Notes: generated from the letters alone by a model not told the origin. A DNA stretch of 64,000 nt from Sinotaia quadrata (GCA_028829895.1 CM054178.1:86672058-86736057), one strand, 5' to 3'; counted from the stretch's first letter, positions 21,512 through 34,726 are shown. Translations and numbers: made by a program.

Positions 21512-21865
21512 GATAGATTATTCTTTCAACCAATGAGAGATTGAGTGTACTTTTTCCTTGACACAGATTATTCTTTCAACCAATGAGAGATTGAGTCTTG
21601 ACACAGCTTATTCTTTCAACCAAGGATAGACTGAGTCTGCTCTTTCCTTGACATAGATTATATATTTTTCCGACCAATGAGAGATTGAGTCTACTTTTTC
21701 TTTGACACAGATTATTCTTTCAGCCAATGAGAGATTGAGTCTTGACACACATTATTATTCCTTTCAACCAATGAGAGACTGAGTCTTGACACAGATTATT
21801 CTTTCAACCAATGAGAGATTGAGTCTACTCTTGTCTTGAGATAGATTATTCTTTCAGCCAACAAG
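21512..21865. repeat. Minisatellite with ATTCTTTCAACCAATGAGAG core, about 8 copies
   Basis: The core ATTATTCTTTCAACCAATGA then GAGATTGAGT is followed either directly by CTTGACACAG or by a longer CTACTTTTTCCTTGACACAG linker. Two unit lengths (about 37-40 and 55-60 bp) are interspersed. Each unit contains a CCAAT pentamer. Confidence 0.8.
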
Positions 21866-22849
21866 AACAAGCTCAGGACTAAACTAATATGTGCAGTTTA
21901 GGATCATTGCATCTGCCAGGAACATTTAAGCTAATTTCAGATTTGGCACTGACATACGCGTCCATACTTCATTAATTAATGATGACTGTAGAGACTAGTT
22001 CTAATATGTATGAGTAACTTTTAGCAAAGGTCAGTGCTGTCCTGCATGTTTTGTTCGGTGTTTGAACCATTATTTTATTTATTTTGGTGATTGTACCTCA
22101 AACACACCTGCTAAATAGATGTTTAAATAAATAATTTCTTTGTTTGAATAAACATCGTGTATATGTGTGTGTGTTTCTGTACTGAGGAAAAGAAATGATC
22201 AAACTACAAGCTTTCTCTGCTTGACTGATCATTTTGCTTCTCATCCTAAACTAGGCTGTCAGTTACCATCTTCTGGTCAGCAACTCTGTTTCCGAAGACA
22301 TGTTTGTAAGATTACAACAGTTCTAGAGAAGTGTAAAGAGAAGCTGTGCAGTTAGCTGCAATAAGCTGTTGATGTATGTGAACTCTAAATAGGCCTACTC
22401 TCGTCATCATCTGTGCTCAGATAAGAAGTAATGAATATTATGAGTGATTTGTCATTCATTACAATATACTTGCATCGATTAAGTGTATGTTAATTGTGTT
22501 AGCTGTAAAAATTATTTGTCTTTTGTGTTTAACTTTCTAAACGCAGCCTGTGAATCAAACTTTTATGGCTCATTATAGTAATTATTGAGCTTGCCATACG
22601 GCGTTCATTTTTAAATTTTTTTTCTTTTAGGCATGATTGAGTGTCACGGGTATGTGGGAATTTTACGTCTATCAATTTATCTAGTATGAAATCAATCACG
22701 TTACTTTATGGCTTGGTTCCACCTAAGGGCGAAAGTAAAATGGAGCATGCAGAATCAACACCTATAGTGGCATTTATTCATTCATACACAACAACATGCA
22801 TACCGACGTATTGGGAATTGTAGTATATTTAGTTCTCTAATCGAGATTA

Positions 22850-23090
22850 TTTTAAATTTTAAAAATAAAATCTTCCTTTTAACAGAGATGGATTTACGAC
22901 AATCTAGATTTATAAATTTTAAAAATAAAATCTTCCTTTTAATAGAGATGGATTTACGACAATCTAGATTTATAAATTTTAAAAATAAAATCTTCCTTTT
23001 AATAGAGAAAGATTTACGACAATCTAGATTTATAAATTTAAAAATAAAATCTTCCTTTTAACAGAGGTGGATTTACGACAATCTGCTTAC
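22850..23090. repeat. 60-bp minisatellite, 4 copies
   Basis: TTTAAAAATAAAATCTTCCT then TTTAATAGAGATGGATTTAC and GACAATCTAGATTTATAAAT repeats with an exact 60-bp period and few substitutions. Confidence 0.95.
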
Positions 23091-24206
23091 GATCGTGAAC
23101 TCGTTCTTTTACTCCTTTACTGCACCCCCAGTAAAGAGAATGGACTGGTTTCATTTTACGAGAAATCATTGACATAGGGAAATCCATCAGGACAAATTTG
23201 ATGCCATTTGGTAGGATTCGTGAAATCAGATAACGTTGAAAGCGGCCATAAAGCACTCATTGTTAAAATAGATAAGACTCGGCTTGAATACAAACAGCCA
23301 AGCGAAAACAACAACAAAATAAATTAGACAAATTTGTAATGATAGATAACAAATTATTCATGCTGTTCTGAGAAAAGAATTGGTGTAGAACTTCCGTTAG
23401 GTCTACTGCGTGAGTTTAGTTGTGCGGGGTGGGGGTAGTCTGCATATGACTCAGAACTTAATCATAGTCTCAGACTTTGTTGCGTGAGGTTTTGCAAACC
23501 CAGTTAGTTCTGAGAACAACAACAACAACAAAAATCAGGCCTGCTTATAAAACAGAACTTACACAAGCCCAAGGCTTTGCTGTGTAACGCTTTACAGCGG
23601 CAGTGGGTTTGGAACTTCAGTATTAACTAAAGACGGGCACTAAAATTCTTTGCAAGCGAGTTTAGCATGTGACCAAGTGACTATCAAATGACTGACATAA
23701 AAATGCACAGTTGAAAAACAAAGTCGAGACCAAGTTCAGTTTCCAACTTTTCCAATCCTGATTTGTCTTACAGTTCAGCTGGAACCATCAGCACGACTGC
23801 TGAAATCGATCTTCAGTCCTGAGAATTGTAATGAAAGCTGAGCGGTACTAGACAGGCAGCGTCGGACATGTAAAAACTTATAATAAAATTACCTAAAATC
23901 CTGAATAACTTTATTCCAAATTAGTTTGAGTTTTTAATTGAAAAACAAACAAACAAATAAAACCCAAACCAAGAAACAATGGCTGCTGTTCCAATGAAAA
24001 ACTTACTGAATCACGACGGAAGAAAGTTTTAGCTATTGCATTATTACGAGTATCGGTAAGTATTCAAAGCTTTTGGTTTCTCTCCCCTCATTCTTGTCGG
24101 ATTTAAATTTACCATAAAACTAATGTTCCAAGTGTAATAATTAGCCAAATTTCATTCATGCAGTTTTTGTACACGTGTGTTTCTAATTTCCTCACTTAAC
24201 TGTGTC
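23091..24206. other. Non-coding stretch before the CpG-richer 24-25 kb region
   Basis: No supported exon. A short AACAACAACAACAAC run lies near 23516 and an (AAAC)n-like tract near 23945. Confidence 0.5.
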
Positions 24207-27081
24207 ATGCGGGACTCGGTCAGCGCATTAAAACAAGCACGTCATGTTGGGCGCGAAGTATCAGTACACAGGGACAATGAGCTGTGTAAGCTTTTAGGAA
24301 AACCACGTTTATACTTAGTGCCGCCCGAGCGGCTCACACAAGTCATTCGCCTAGAAACCTTTGACAAGAGGCGAGGCGCGTCTTCTCCACTGAACATCGC
24401 GGCATCGATTCGGTGCAACACAGTCAACTACGGTGAGTTTTGTACAGTGAAAGCTTCCTTTGGTTGTATGTTTTTACGATCGCTAAAAGTCGTTAACGTG
24501 CCTGTTATAAGTGTTAAGGTAAAGTACGGGTGCCGGTGGCTTGTTTCCGCGGTCAAGTGCCTCTGACTTTAACCGACGGCCGTCTGCTCATTTTAAGCGT
24601 TGCTCACCGATCGCCATCAATGAATGGTAAACCGAGTCACCTCTCTGATGAAATGTGAACTGTTCACTTTTGTGTGTGTGTCATCTATATATATATGGCC
24701 CAAACGACGATAATAGACTTAAGTTTAGCAAAGCGAAGCCTCGGCAAAGATAAACATAATTGATACTGTACTGGCAAAGAAAGCTTGTCGACGGACAAAC
24801 GTTGAGCATCTTCTATGGATCCGCCATGACTATTGTCGCTGGAGGTCAAGGCCGTCATCTCAGCTGCCCATATAAGACAAACATTGCGTTCTTGCGGTCG
24901 CGTGAAAGTGCTGCTGGATTTATAAACAGTCCCCGGGTGCTCGCACAACTTGCATTCAACTGCTTGCTTTACAAAAGATGTGAAGGAGCGGCGAGTGTTT
25001 ACGTTCGCTGCGACAGAGCGGATATATCAAGGTGCTTACTCAGTTTCAAGCGAAAATTATGAAAATACCACTGCAGCTACCCTGCACAGTACACATTTTG
25101 CTCCTGAGCAAGTTCGAGTATCCACAAATTAGCATATAAAGTACACGTATAAGAAAATCGTCGGTGTCTGCAGTGAAGAGCTGATAGAACATGTTCCGGT
25201 CGGAGTGTCCATGGAATTTACTGACTTTGCAAGAAACAGTCCAGCTGACATTGGTTGGAGAGTGACGACCCACGTACGTACACACCGCAACCAGGTTATT
25301 GATTGTTACCTCTAAGTGCTTGCGCTGTAATGCTGTTTTTCTTTTCACTCATCATTTCGGTTTCAAAAATAATAATAGAAGAGAATCAGATAATTCTAGA
25401 TTTCCTGTGTATATTAATTCAATCCTTATGTGTTTCCGTGGATACATTGATATCTGCTCTGACGTCAGATGTATGGCGAGGGTCCATTCATTCAAATTCT
25501 GTTTAGCTGACAAAGAACTGTTTCATTCCTCCCCTACCCCCCAAGTTCAGTTTTATTAATTGAGAAGGCAGTGTTCATTTCTTGAGAAGCGGTATCGTCT
25601 CTGGAGGCAAAAACGTCCGCAGGGCAATCTCACACCCAAACAAGGCACTCACGGGTGTTTTGTGTTGATAGATAGGTATGACGATTTCGAGAAACATGGG
25701 CCCCACCCCGACTATCTCAATCATTACTCATAGAATAGTTGCTAACGAGGCGGTCTTCCAGTAATACAGAAGAGAACACACCACTCAATTCACTATGATC
25801 TTGATGACGTGACATGCATGGTTGTTGGAAGAAAACATAATGTTTACTTTGCTCGTCCTATGAGTCAAGTTAGGTCAACTGGTAGTGAAAGCCCGCCGAG
25901 CTATGTCGCTTCAAGTCGTAAGACTAAAAATGGGGGCGGGGGGAGGTAGGGAGGAAGGTGATCTGTTTGGACAAGCCTACCAAAGTACCAAGTTTTGCAC
26001 GTACCATTACCGCACAGCTCAAGGCCAAAGAAAAACAAAACTGCACGGGAATACGGAAGTAGTTTTGTATATAATCTTTTAAAATAATAAAGTAGCAACA
26101 ATAACATAGTGTTAATGCCTCTGTCACTGTTCTTTGCCACGATTGTAAATTTTTTGTCTTTTTGCGCCTCTCAGATCATTTCGAGAGCGCATGTCTGTGA
26201 CGTAGTTGATCTCAGGATGCCGTGTTTAATTAATAGTGATCTCTGAAGCCGGCTTTATCTGCCATGTTGTCTGCTGCTGTTCCATTAATAAGGATCAGCA
26301 GCACTGCCACACTAATAGTATTATTAGGTTGTTATTATTATTGCTTCAGATCAAAGCTACAATACGGATGTTGTTAGATGCGATATATATTTAAGTACTT
26401 TTGTTAATTTTTACTTGTTATGTTGCTTTATTTTTACTTATTTTATTTTTGTTTATTTTGCAGCACAAGCATCGTTTGGAGTATTAAAGCGTCAGAATAT
26501 AATTATGACTGTAATTGTAGCCAACCAGAACAGAGAAGGCCTTACTTGATCAGTCATTTACCAACCAATAAGACTTTGTCAGCAGCAGAAACACTTTGAA
26601 GGGCTCTGTTGGAACTGGTTCTGGACAGGACAAGACTGATAAATTGAGCGTTAGCAGTAACAACATAATTAATGTTCTGTCAGCTTATCCATTGAGTATT
26701 CGCGTCAAAACACTGGAATGAAATGGCCTTTATATACTAGTACTACTTCTCTTACTACTGCCTAGATTTCTTTCTTTCTTGTATGGTTCACACTTTACGC
26801 CATCACGCTTGAGACGTTTTGTGCGTGCGTGTGTTTGTGCATATGTAAACACCTGGCACGTACGCAGCTACTAATTTGCTTCTAAAGCTAAGCTCTAAGA
26901 CTAAAGACACAAAGTGAAATAAAGAAAAACACAATCAAGGACTGCTGTCAATAACCACACATCTCGCCCCTTTCGTTTTCATGTCTTCCATTATGCAGCC
27001 TCAACGGTCGAGTCTTGGCTTCACCTCCGTGGCTCGGCGATGCTCAGAACAGCTTCGTCACGAAGATACGAGCCTGTCCAG
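24207..27081 (+). CDS. Hypothetical two-exon gene start
   Basis: Tentative model. Exon A starts at ATG 24207 and stays open to donor GTGAGT at 24433 (phase 1; 75 codons plus G). Exon B follows acceptor TGTCTTCCATTATGCAG and spans 26999-27081, ending in phase 0 before donor GTAATT. Joining gives MRDSVSALKQARHVGREVSV... then ...NTVNYG and ASTVESWLHLRGSAMLRTAS plus SRRYEPVQ, with no stop. The phases match, and this region is more CpG-rich than its surroundings, as near an animal gene start. An alternative reading starts at ATG 26981 and reads exon B in another frame (MSSIMQPQRSSLGFTSVARR...). I do not recognise either protein. Later exons, if any, would lie beyond the minisatellites downstream. 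Confidence 0.35.
24433..26998. other. CpG-richer stretch, intron of the tentative gene model
   Basis: Between 24.4 and 25.3 kb CpG dinucleotides are more frequent than in most of the window. Short open frames occur, for example a 100-codon one at 24760-25062, but no splice sites or domains support them. Promoter or 5' UTR sequence is a possible reading. Confidence 0.3.
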
Positions 27082-27094
27082 GTAATTTGCGTAA

Positions 27095-27330
27095 AATTAG
27101 TATTGTATGCGTACATATGACTTACCTGAGCGCAGTATGGTATGTCTAGAAATAACTTACCTGAGCTTTGTAATGTATATCTAGATATAACTTACCTGAG
27201 CGCAGTATGGTATGTCTAGAAATAACTTACCTAAGCTCTGTAATGTATATCTAGATATAATTTACCTGAGCTCTGTAATGCATATCTAGATATAACTTAC
27301 CTGAGTTCTGTAGTGCGTGTCAAAATATAA
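27095..27330. repeat. 36-bp minisatellite carrying splice-donor-like cores
   Basis: Units of ATAACTTACCTGAGC followed by GCAGTATGGTATGTCTAGAA or TTTGTAATGTATATCTAGAT alternate, giving a 72-bp higher-order period. Read on the minus strand, several units contain CTCAGGTAAGTTA, a perfect consensus 5' splice site. Confidence 0.85.
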
Positions 27331-28019
27331 TATAACTAACAGTGCATATTTAGTTTTGGTAATTTACATAAGCTCACAATTTCATACCCATATACTGAAT
27401 CCAGACATAAATGTCTAGACACGGTAAAATAATACCAGTAGTACATATCTGGATATGATAACGTTACACCAGTATTTCATGTCTAAATATGGTAATTTAA
27501 CTGAGCTATGAAGTAAATGTTTATATTTTAGCTGAACTCGGCAGCATATGTTTATACCGGGTAATTAACTGAATAGAGCATGTTTAGTTACAGTAACCTA
27601 ATACTTCATTATAGCTTACACCAGGTAATTACTTGAAGTCAGTGGCACTTGTTTAAATAATTATAATTTTAATTAATTATTTTATTACATATTATACACT
27701 ATAACTTAAAAGAATCCACTAGTACACGGTCTAGGTAAATTAATGAAAGTGAACACAGTAATCTTTCATTACGAATGGTAAATTATCGGAATAAGCAATT
27801 ATGTCCAGATCAGCATCTCATCTGAACTCGTGTGTAAATATAGTACGGATCTCAACAGTAAATTCTATTTATCTTTATACGATAACATAAATTAACTAAT
27901 AAAGAAATTCTATATGTGATAACCGACCTCTCGGCTGTATGTTTATCTATATATGCACTTGTCAACGATAACTTACTGAACTAGCACACATACATCTAGT
28001 AAAGTAACTTAAATGAACT

Positions 28020-28535
28020 CAATAGTACACACAGGTCTGGTTAAGTAACTGAACTGATTTCGATACATGTCTAGATAAGTAGCTGGACTGATCTGGATAC
28101 ATTTGGTTCATGTCTAGATATACAACTAATCTCAATACGTCTGGTACAAGTCTAGATACGTAACTAATCTCAATACATCGGGTACATGTCTAGATACGTA
28201 GCTAATCTCAAGACATCTGGAACATGTTCAGATACAGCTAATCTCAAGACATCTGATCCATGTCTAGATACACAACTAATCTCAAGACATCTGGAACATG
28301 TTTAGATACACAGCTAATCTCAAGACATCTGATCCATGTCTAGATACACAACTAATCTCAAGACATCTGGAACATGTTTAGATAACTAATCTCAAGACAT
28401 CTGATCCATGTCTAGATACACAACTAATCTCAAGACATCTGGAACATGTTTAGATAACTAATCTCAAGACAAATGATACATGTCTAGATACACAACTAAT
28501 CTCAAGACATTTGACACGTCTAGATAGAAAGTATC
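28020..28535. repeat. Minisatellite of about 37 bp with dimeric period, about 13 copies
   Basis: ACAACTAATCTCAAGACATC then TGATCCATGTCTAGATAC alternates with a TGGAACATGTTTAGATA form. The left copies are more diverged (ACTGATCTGGATACATTTGG). Confidence 0.85.
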
Positions 28536-29459
28536 TGTCCTCTATTCGTACCTTTTCTTCCATACTTTGGCCGTACAGTTTTGATTCTGAAATAAGTAGG
28601 TAATCAGTTACATGCCATTCAATAACGTAATCTAGGTATCGGAATTATTACAAGTAAAGTTTAAAAATGAAAAACGAAATATAAAGAAAAAAATAAAGAC
28701 TGAAAATGAAATAATGATTAGATATATTGACTACAGTGACATAGGAAACGATTGGCTCACAAAGCGGGTAAATTTTTGCTCATTACTGAAACGTGTGTGT
28801 GTTATCGACTAAACTACTAAAGTGACCTGATCACTGCATGCATATGTAATGTGTCAAGCTTTAGTTCGCAATGCAAATATTATGCCGAAGTCACATACAA
28901 AACATTTTGAATTATGAACTGACTGCACAATAGAGTAAACTCTCGTCTTTCTGATTTGTGATCTCGTTTGTGGTTAGCGTGTATTTTTACGTTACAAACC
29001 AATGCGTTTTTAACTCTAGTTAGTAGGTAAAAACTCTCACTACAGACACACAATTTGTTGTTATTTTAGTGTTAATATGGTCTTTCCTCTGTTATTTCAA
29101 AGATAAATATTTCTAAGTTAGGCATTTTTAACTCAAACTTTACCAAGTTAGGTATTCTAACCCGGACTTGATAAAATAGGTATTTCAAAGTTAAGTGTCT
29201 GTAATTCACAAAATTTACTAAATATTAAGCCAGTAATTACAAAGGCTCGCAAATTTCTGTTTAGTACTTAATTTGGTCATTACGAAGTTTTACTAATTAA
29301 GTATACACTTGGACCAGTAAAGTAGGATTTACTTCTGCACTTCTGCCGAGTAGTGCTTGTGTTAGTAATTGTTTGGTTTGTATTTTGATCAGCCGGTGCA
29401 GCTCATTTTGTTAGCCACAATGATTCTCCCATGTACATCGAGCTGTTTAGAGAAGAGAA

Positions 29460-30560
29460 ATACACTGGAGAACTCTTAGTACCTATGACGTTGTATACTT
29501 AGACTGGGGAACTCTTAGTACCTATGACGTTGTATACTTAGACTGGGGAACTCTTAGTACCTATGACGTTGTATACTTAGACAGGGAACTCTTAGTACCT
29601 ACGACGTTGTATACTTAGACTGGGGAACTCTTAGTGCCTATGACGTTGTATACTTAGATTGGGGAACTCTTAGTACTTATGACGTTGTATAGTTAGACTG
29701 TGGAACTCTTATACTTATGGCGTTGTATAGTTAGACTGGGGAACTCTTAGTACTTATGACGTTGTATACTTCTACTGGGGAACTCTTAGTACTTATGACG
29801 TTGTATACTTAGACTGGGGAACTCTTAGAATCTATGACGTGTATAAGACTGGGGAACTCTTAGTACCTACGACGTTGTATACTTAGACTGGGGAACTCTT
29901 AGTACTTATGACGTTGTATACATACACTGGGGAGCTCTTAGTACCTACGACATTGTATACTTAGACTGGGGAACTCTTATACCTACGACGTTGTATACTT
30001 AGACTGGGGAACTCTTAGTACCTACGACGTTGTATACTTAGACTGGGGAACTCTTAGTACTTATGACGTTGTATATTTACATGGGGAGCTCTTAGTACAT
30101 ATGATAATGTATACCTAGATCGGGATACTCTTAGTACACACGATATTGTATAACTGGGCCTTAGTATATATGACGTTGTATACTTAGACCGGGATACTCT
30201 TAGTACACATGATACTGTATACGCAATCGGGGAACTCTTAGTACATATGACTTTGTTATACTTAGACCGGGATACTCTTAGTAAACATGATACTGTATAC
30301 ATAGGCCGGAGAACTCTCAGTACATATGACGTTGTATACTTAGAATGGGGAGCTTTTAGTATATATGACGTTGTTAGACAGGAATACTCTTAGTACACAA
30401 GATATTTGTATACCTAGGCCGGGGAACTCTTTGTATATATATATGACGTTGTATACTTAGACTGGTGAACTTTTAGTACTTATGACTTTATACGGTTAGA
30501 CCGGGGAACTCAGTACATTTGACGTTGAATACTTAGACTGGGAAACTCTTAGTGCATAGG
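29460..30560. repeat. 39-bp minisatellite, about 27 copies over 1.1 kb
   Basis: The unit TAGACTGGGGAACTCTTAGT then ACCTATGACGTTGTATACT is uniform on the left and increasingly diverged on the right, where indels, CACACGATA-type and ATATATGACG-type variants appear. It creates a spurious repeated 82-codon frame on the minus strand. Confidence 0.95.
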
Positions 30561-30771
30561 ATCTGTAGAAAGACTTATTTTGCATTCTTAGTAGATGACC
30601 GTACATGATAGAGCGATAGACATTTTATTACCATTACAAAGTCCTGTACCTGTACATTTTTTAAAATTTGCGATGTAATCTTCCCTCCCCACCCCTAAAA
30701 AAATTATTAGCCAAGTGTTCTCTAAACTGATGTCCGCGTGTAGTTTTGTACTCAAAGCCAATACCTTCTAC

Positions 30772-31358
30772 ATAAGCCTAGTGTGTTCATCAAAATTACT
30801 ATCATTTGTCTGCTAGCTTGTCCATTTTCAACCTTCACAAGACTAGTGTGTACATCAAAATAACTATCATTTGTCTGTTGGCTTGTCCATTTTCAACCTT
30901 CACAAGACTAGTGTGTACATCAAAATAACTATCATTTGTCTGTTGGCTTGTCCATTTTCAACCTTCACAAGACTAGTATGTACATCAAAATAACTATCAT
31001 TTGTCTGTTGGCTTGTCCATTTTCAACCTTCACAAGACTAGTATGTACATCAAAATAACTATCATTTGTCTGTTGGCTTGTCCATTTTCAACCTTCACAA
31101 GACTAGTATGTACATCAAAATAACTATCATTTGTCTGCTGGCTTGTCCATTTTCAACCTTCACAAGACTAGTATGTACATCAAAATAACTATCATTTGTC
31201 TGTTGGCTTGTCCATTTTCAACCTTCACAAGACTAGTATGTACATCAAAATTACTATCATTTGTCTGCTGGCTTGTCCATTTTCAACCTTCACAAGACTA
31301 GTATGTACATCAAAATTACTATCATTTGTCTGTTGGCTTGTCCATTTTCAACCTTTGC
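30772..31358. repeat. 65-bp minisatellite, 9 nearly identical copies
   Basis: CACAAGACTAGTATGTACAT then CAAAATAACTATCATTTGTC and TGTTGGCTTGTCCATTTTCA plus ACCTT repeats every 65 bp. Only a few sites vary (GTGTG/GTATG, AATAAC/AATTAC, TGTTGG/TGCTGG), which suggests recent homogenisation. Confidence 0.97.
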
Positions 31359-32427
31359 TGATTCCCTAGACGAGCGCTAGGTCTTAGATGAAAGGTTTCA
31401 TTTTAACCTGGAAGAGAGAGAAAGAGGTACATCGCGCGGAACCGGGAGAGTGAGATCATTTTGGATGCCCATTGTTCCGCTTCTTGGAAATCACACCACA
31501 CTATTATATATAGTCTGACTAGGGATGGAGCACACATATTATGCAGTATTCACTATAGCAAAGCGTGTAATCGAAAGAATGACATAAATACTAAATCGTT
31601 CGTGAACATGTACTGTGTTAGTGACTCTCTCTCTCTCTCTCTCTCCCTCTCTCTCTCTGTAATTTTGCACTCCATTTAATGTTTAAATATTACATTTAAA
31701 AGAAAAGCGTTCTAAATTCTGTTTTACTCAAAGACACAGAACGAGCTGTGTACGGCGGAAGTAACCTTTGACCCAATCTTTACACAGGAGTCTGAGCCGG
31801 CGTTCGGAAAATCCTCACGGCAGTCACAAATGTCGTCTGCAAATTCTTTTGTGGCAATAAACGACTTGGATAAATTACAAACATTTATATATGAGTGTAC
31901 GGGATATAACTTGGAGTACAATATTTTTAGTTAATACTTTTAGCTCTAAAATCTCGCTGCTACGTGGGAGAGTCGTACCAAACGCTGATCTCTATAAATA
32001 AATTCTAGTCCCAGTAGTACGACACATCACTAGCGTGCACTTTAACCCCTCGCGCTATTATTGTTCCAGTACGAGCCTTCATTTCTACAGAGCTTGACAT
32101 GTACTTGAGTCGGTGAATGTCGATTGTAAATTTTACAAAATGGAATCATGTTACTGTAATAATCTTTATAGTCACAGACTGTGAAGTTGCCTTATGTCGG
32201 TGAGTACCGTTGATCACAAGTAAATTTTAACCAAAAAAAAATGGAATTGAAGAAAGCAACTTTGACAGCTGCATTTTTTTTGTGTGATCGGCACAAGTTT
32301 ATGCCTGCCGGCTGTTTATTTCCAGAAATTTCTAAGAAAGTCAAACGCACTTGCAATTAGTCGGGTCTCAGCATGGCGCTCGGCCATTCGTCCAGTCGAG
32401 AAACATATGCTTTGTGTTGTGTTGTTG

Positions 32428-32471
<44 letters not shown>

Positions 32472-32859
32472 ACCACCACCACCACCACACACACACATAC
32501 AACTCGCGCGCGCGCGAACGCCATTGGATAAAGAGCTGCTTGTTTCTTAGTGTTGCGAACGAGAAATTAACTCCCCTAGTTGACACACTATGTTTTGGCC
32601 CAATGTGCCATTCTCCTTGTAAAATGTAAAGGAAGCACAACTCCGACCGCGTGCGATGTGAAGTAAAGAATGTGGCGTGTTAATTTCAGCCTCGTCAGTT
32701 AACGGAATTTAAGTGTTTCAGTTATGGGGAATGATGAAGTACCTCTTATCGAGGCCAATTTCTTCTTTTAGTCTTTCGGTTAAGCAAAGAAAATGATGAT
32801 TTTATATTTAAATTGTTAGTGTTTGAAAAGCAGGGTCGTTGAGAGAAAGTCCGGGCCCA
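31359..32859. other. Unique sequence before the LTR element
   Basis: No supported exon. It contains a CT microsatellite (about 31626-31660) and a CA/CAC microsatellite ending in a CG-alternating tract (about 32430-32515). Confidence 0.5.
32430..32500. repeat. (CA)n(CAC)n microsatellite
   Basis: About 40 bp of CA, then six CAC units, then CACACA, followed by a CGCGCGCGCG run. Confidence 0.95.
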
Positions 32860-32864
32860 GGTAC

Positions 32865-34597
32865 TGTCACAAAACGGGCGGGCTTGTTACAAGCCGACCC
32901 GAGCTGAAGTTAGAGATGCAAGGGGTGAAGTCTATTTTTGGCCTGCTCCGGTGCACCTCCAAAAAAAGCCCGTGACGTGTGCCAGTACTACGTCGTGTCA
33001 GGTTGTTACATAGACACACATGACATACTCCATTGATGTTTGGGTGGGGCCCACTTTATTAGTGTCATGCCAAGGAACGTTTTATTGGCGGTGTGTGTTG
33101 TGAGTGTGTATCATAAATGTGAATAAATGGACGAACAGACGAACGGTGCAAAACAATAGTACAAATTCTTTCGTCCCTCTCAAAAACTATGAATAACAAG
33201 AGAGTTGAAAGATGTTTAAATCAGGTTATTTATTTCCCGATTTAAAAGGGGCACTACTCTTTCGCACAGTGATTAATCATTCATTCAACTTTCCAATGTC
33301 ATGCACTCTTTGGGGAATAAGGGGAGATGAAAATGATGAAATTCAAAATATAAAATAAAGATTAATTACACAATTCTTATGCGGCAAATGGGGCCGCTTT
33401 AACAATAGTTGACATGTAAAATAAGCATTACTTTTAACATTAGAGTTCTTATTTTGCAAACGATATAATAGTGTTCATTTTCTTAAGAGTCCTAGACTTA
33501 AGTATGTGCGCGTTAGCCGTGCTAATTATTACTCACTATTAATGTCAGAGTTCCAAGGAGATGACGTAAGCTCACACGTCACTTATAAGCGGCACTTCAA
33601 AGTGAAGACGGGACGCAATTGAGGCGTCGCATTACAGGTGAAGATTCTGCAGAATCTAGGCACCACTTTCAGATTATCACGGGGAGAAATCTGAAATTTA
33701 GCTGACTGCTGTCAGCCTCGATAATTATCGTTGTACCGGTTGTCGTGGAAACGGACATCCCAACGACGTTTAGCATTATCGGGTAGAGTCGTCCAGTGGG
33801 ATGTGTCGTCGCATCACATTGAGTGTAGAAATCCGGATTGTCTGTAAGAAATCTCGGTGCTAGCCCCTCAATTTGCGGGATAGACTGCCAAAACGAACTC
33901 AGACAGGGGGAAGAACAAGTTGGTCCCTCGTGTCGTTAACTGCATACAACCAGCGTCGCATGCATCGGGTTTTTCTTTGACAGCGAACTTTCCACTTTGC
34001 CAAAAGTTATACTGAGTAATTTTGCCTCGTTACTCAATATATGGCATCAGACGGATGGAAAACGGATGGAAAGAGATTATTGCAGCTTTCCTTTATGAAA
34101 TCTCTGTACATGAGATAATTCATACGTGAAGTTAGACTGGCTTCAGACGAATCGACGTTTTCAACATTGAGAGTAAAAGTCTTCATTTTGCCTCTTATAT
34201 AGCTCTCACTGAAGGTTTCCAAAACTTCCAGAAGCTATGTCCTGTGACATGATTTTTGCCTTGGATATATAGTGGTAATCGTGATGCACGCTTTTCTGTG
34301 GTCAATTCTAATGCGCACTGGCCATTTCACTCGTCAACAACATGTGACGGTATTGCGCAGTTGTCCCAATTTATTTAATATACATATTCTTCATAAACTA
34401 ATATATATATTCAATATGATAATTAACACACACTGTGTCACGAACGTCTGTCTACTAAAGAGATCTTAGGTGACCGTTACTGGAAGTTACATGCTACAAA
34501 CGAAAAATAACAAAACTCGGATTACTTCAATTAGTTTTGTTAGCGGTTTTTTTAAAATGAAATAAAATATAATTTCTGTCCCTCATTTCCTGTGACA
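32865..34597 (-). repeat. 3' LTR of the Gmr1-like retrotransposon
   Basis: 1733 bp with short inverted termini TGTCAC/GTGACA. It lies downstream of the RNase H end of the pol frame, so on the minus strand it is the 3' LTR. Small open frames inside it recur identically in the other LTR and are not genes. Confidence 0.95.
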
Positions 34598-34609
34598 ACC
34601 CCCTTCTTA
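34598..34609 (-). other. Candidate polypurine tract
   Basis: Directly before the 3' LTR the minus strand reads TAAGAAGGGGGT, an almost pure purine run at the expected site for plus-strand priming. Confidence 0.7.
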
Positions 34610-34726
34610 AAATTGATTGGAGCTCACAGAGTGGAAATCAATTAGGAACAAAAAAAATTTTATTTCACATGATAGTCTCCACAGGAATTATATGCGCATC
34701 TGTGGAGAGACTATCCTCTCTCTTGT

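Noticed and set aside
30054..30302. Open frame with repeated SCVLRVSRSKYT-like peptide
   Set aside because: It is the 39-bp minisatellite read in frame; 39 is divisible by three, so long frames arise by chance.
28020..31358. CRISPR-like reading of the regular repeats
   Set aside because: Units are directly adjacent with no unique spacers, in intron-containing DNA; these are minisatellites.
34034..34222. 62-codon minus-strand frame found again at 40830-41018
   Set aside because: It lies inside the LTR and repeats because the LTR repeats; no protein features.
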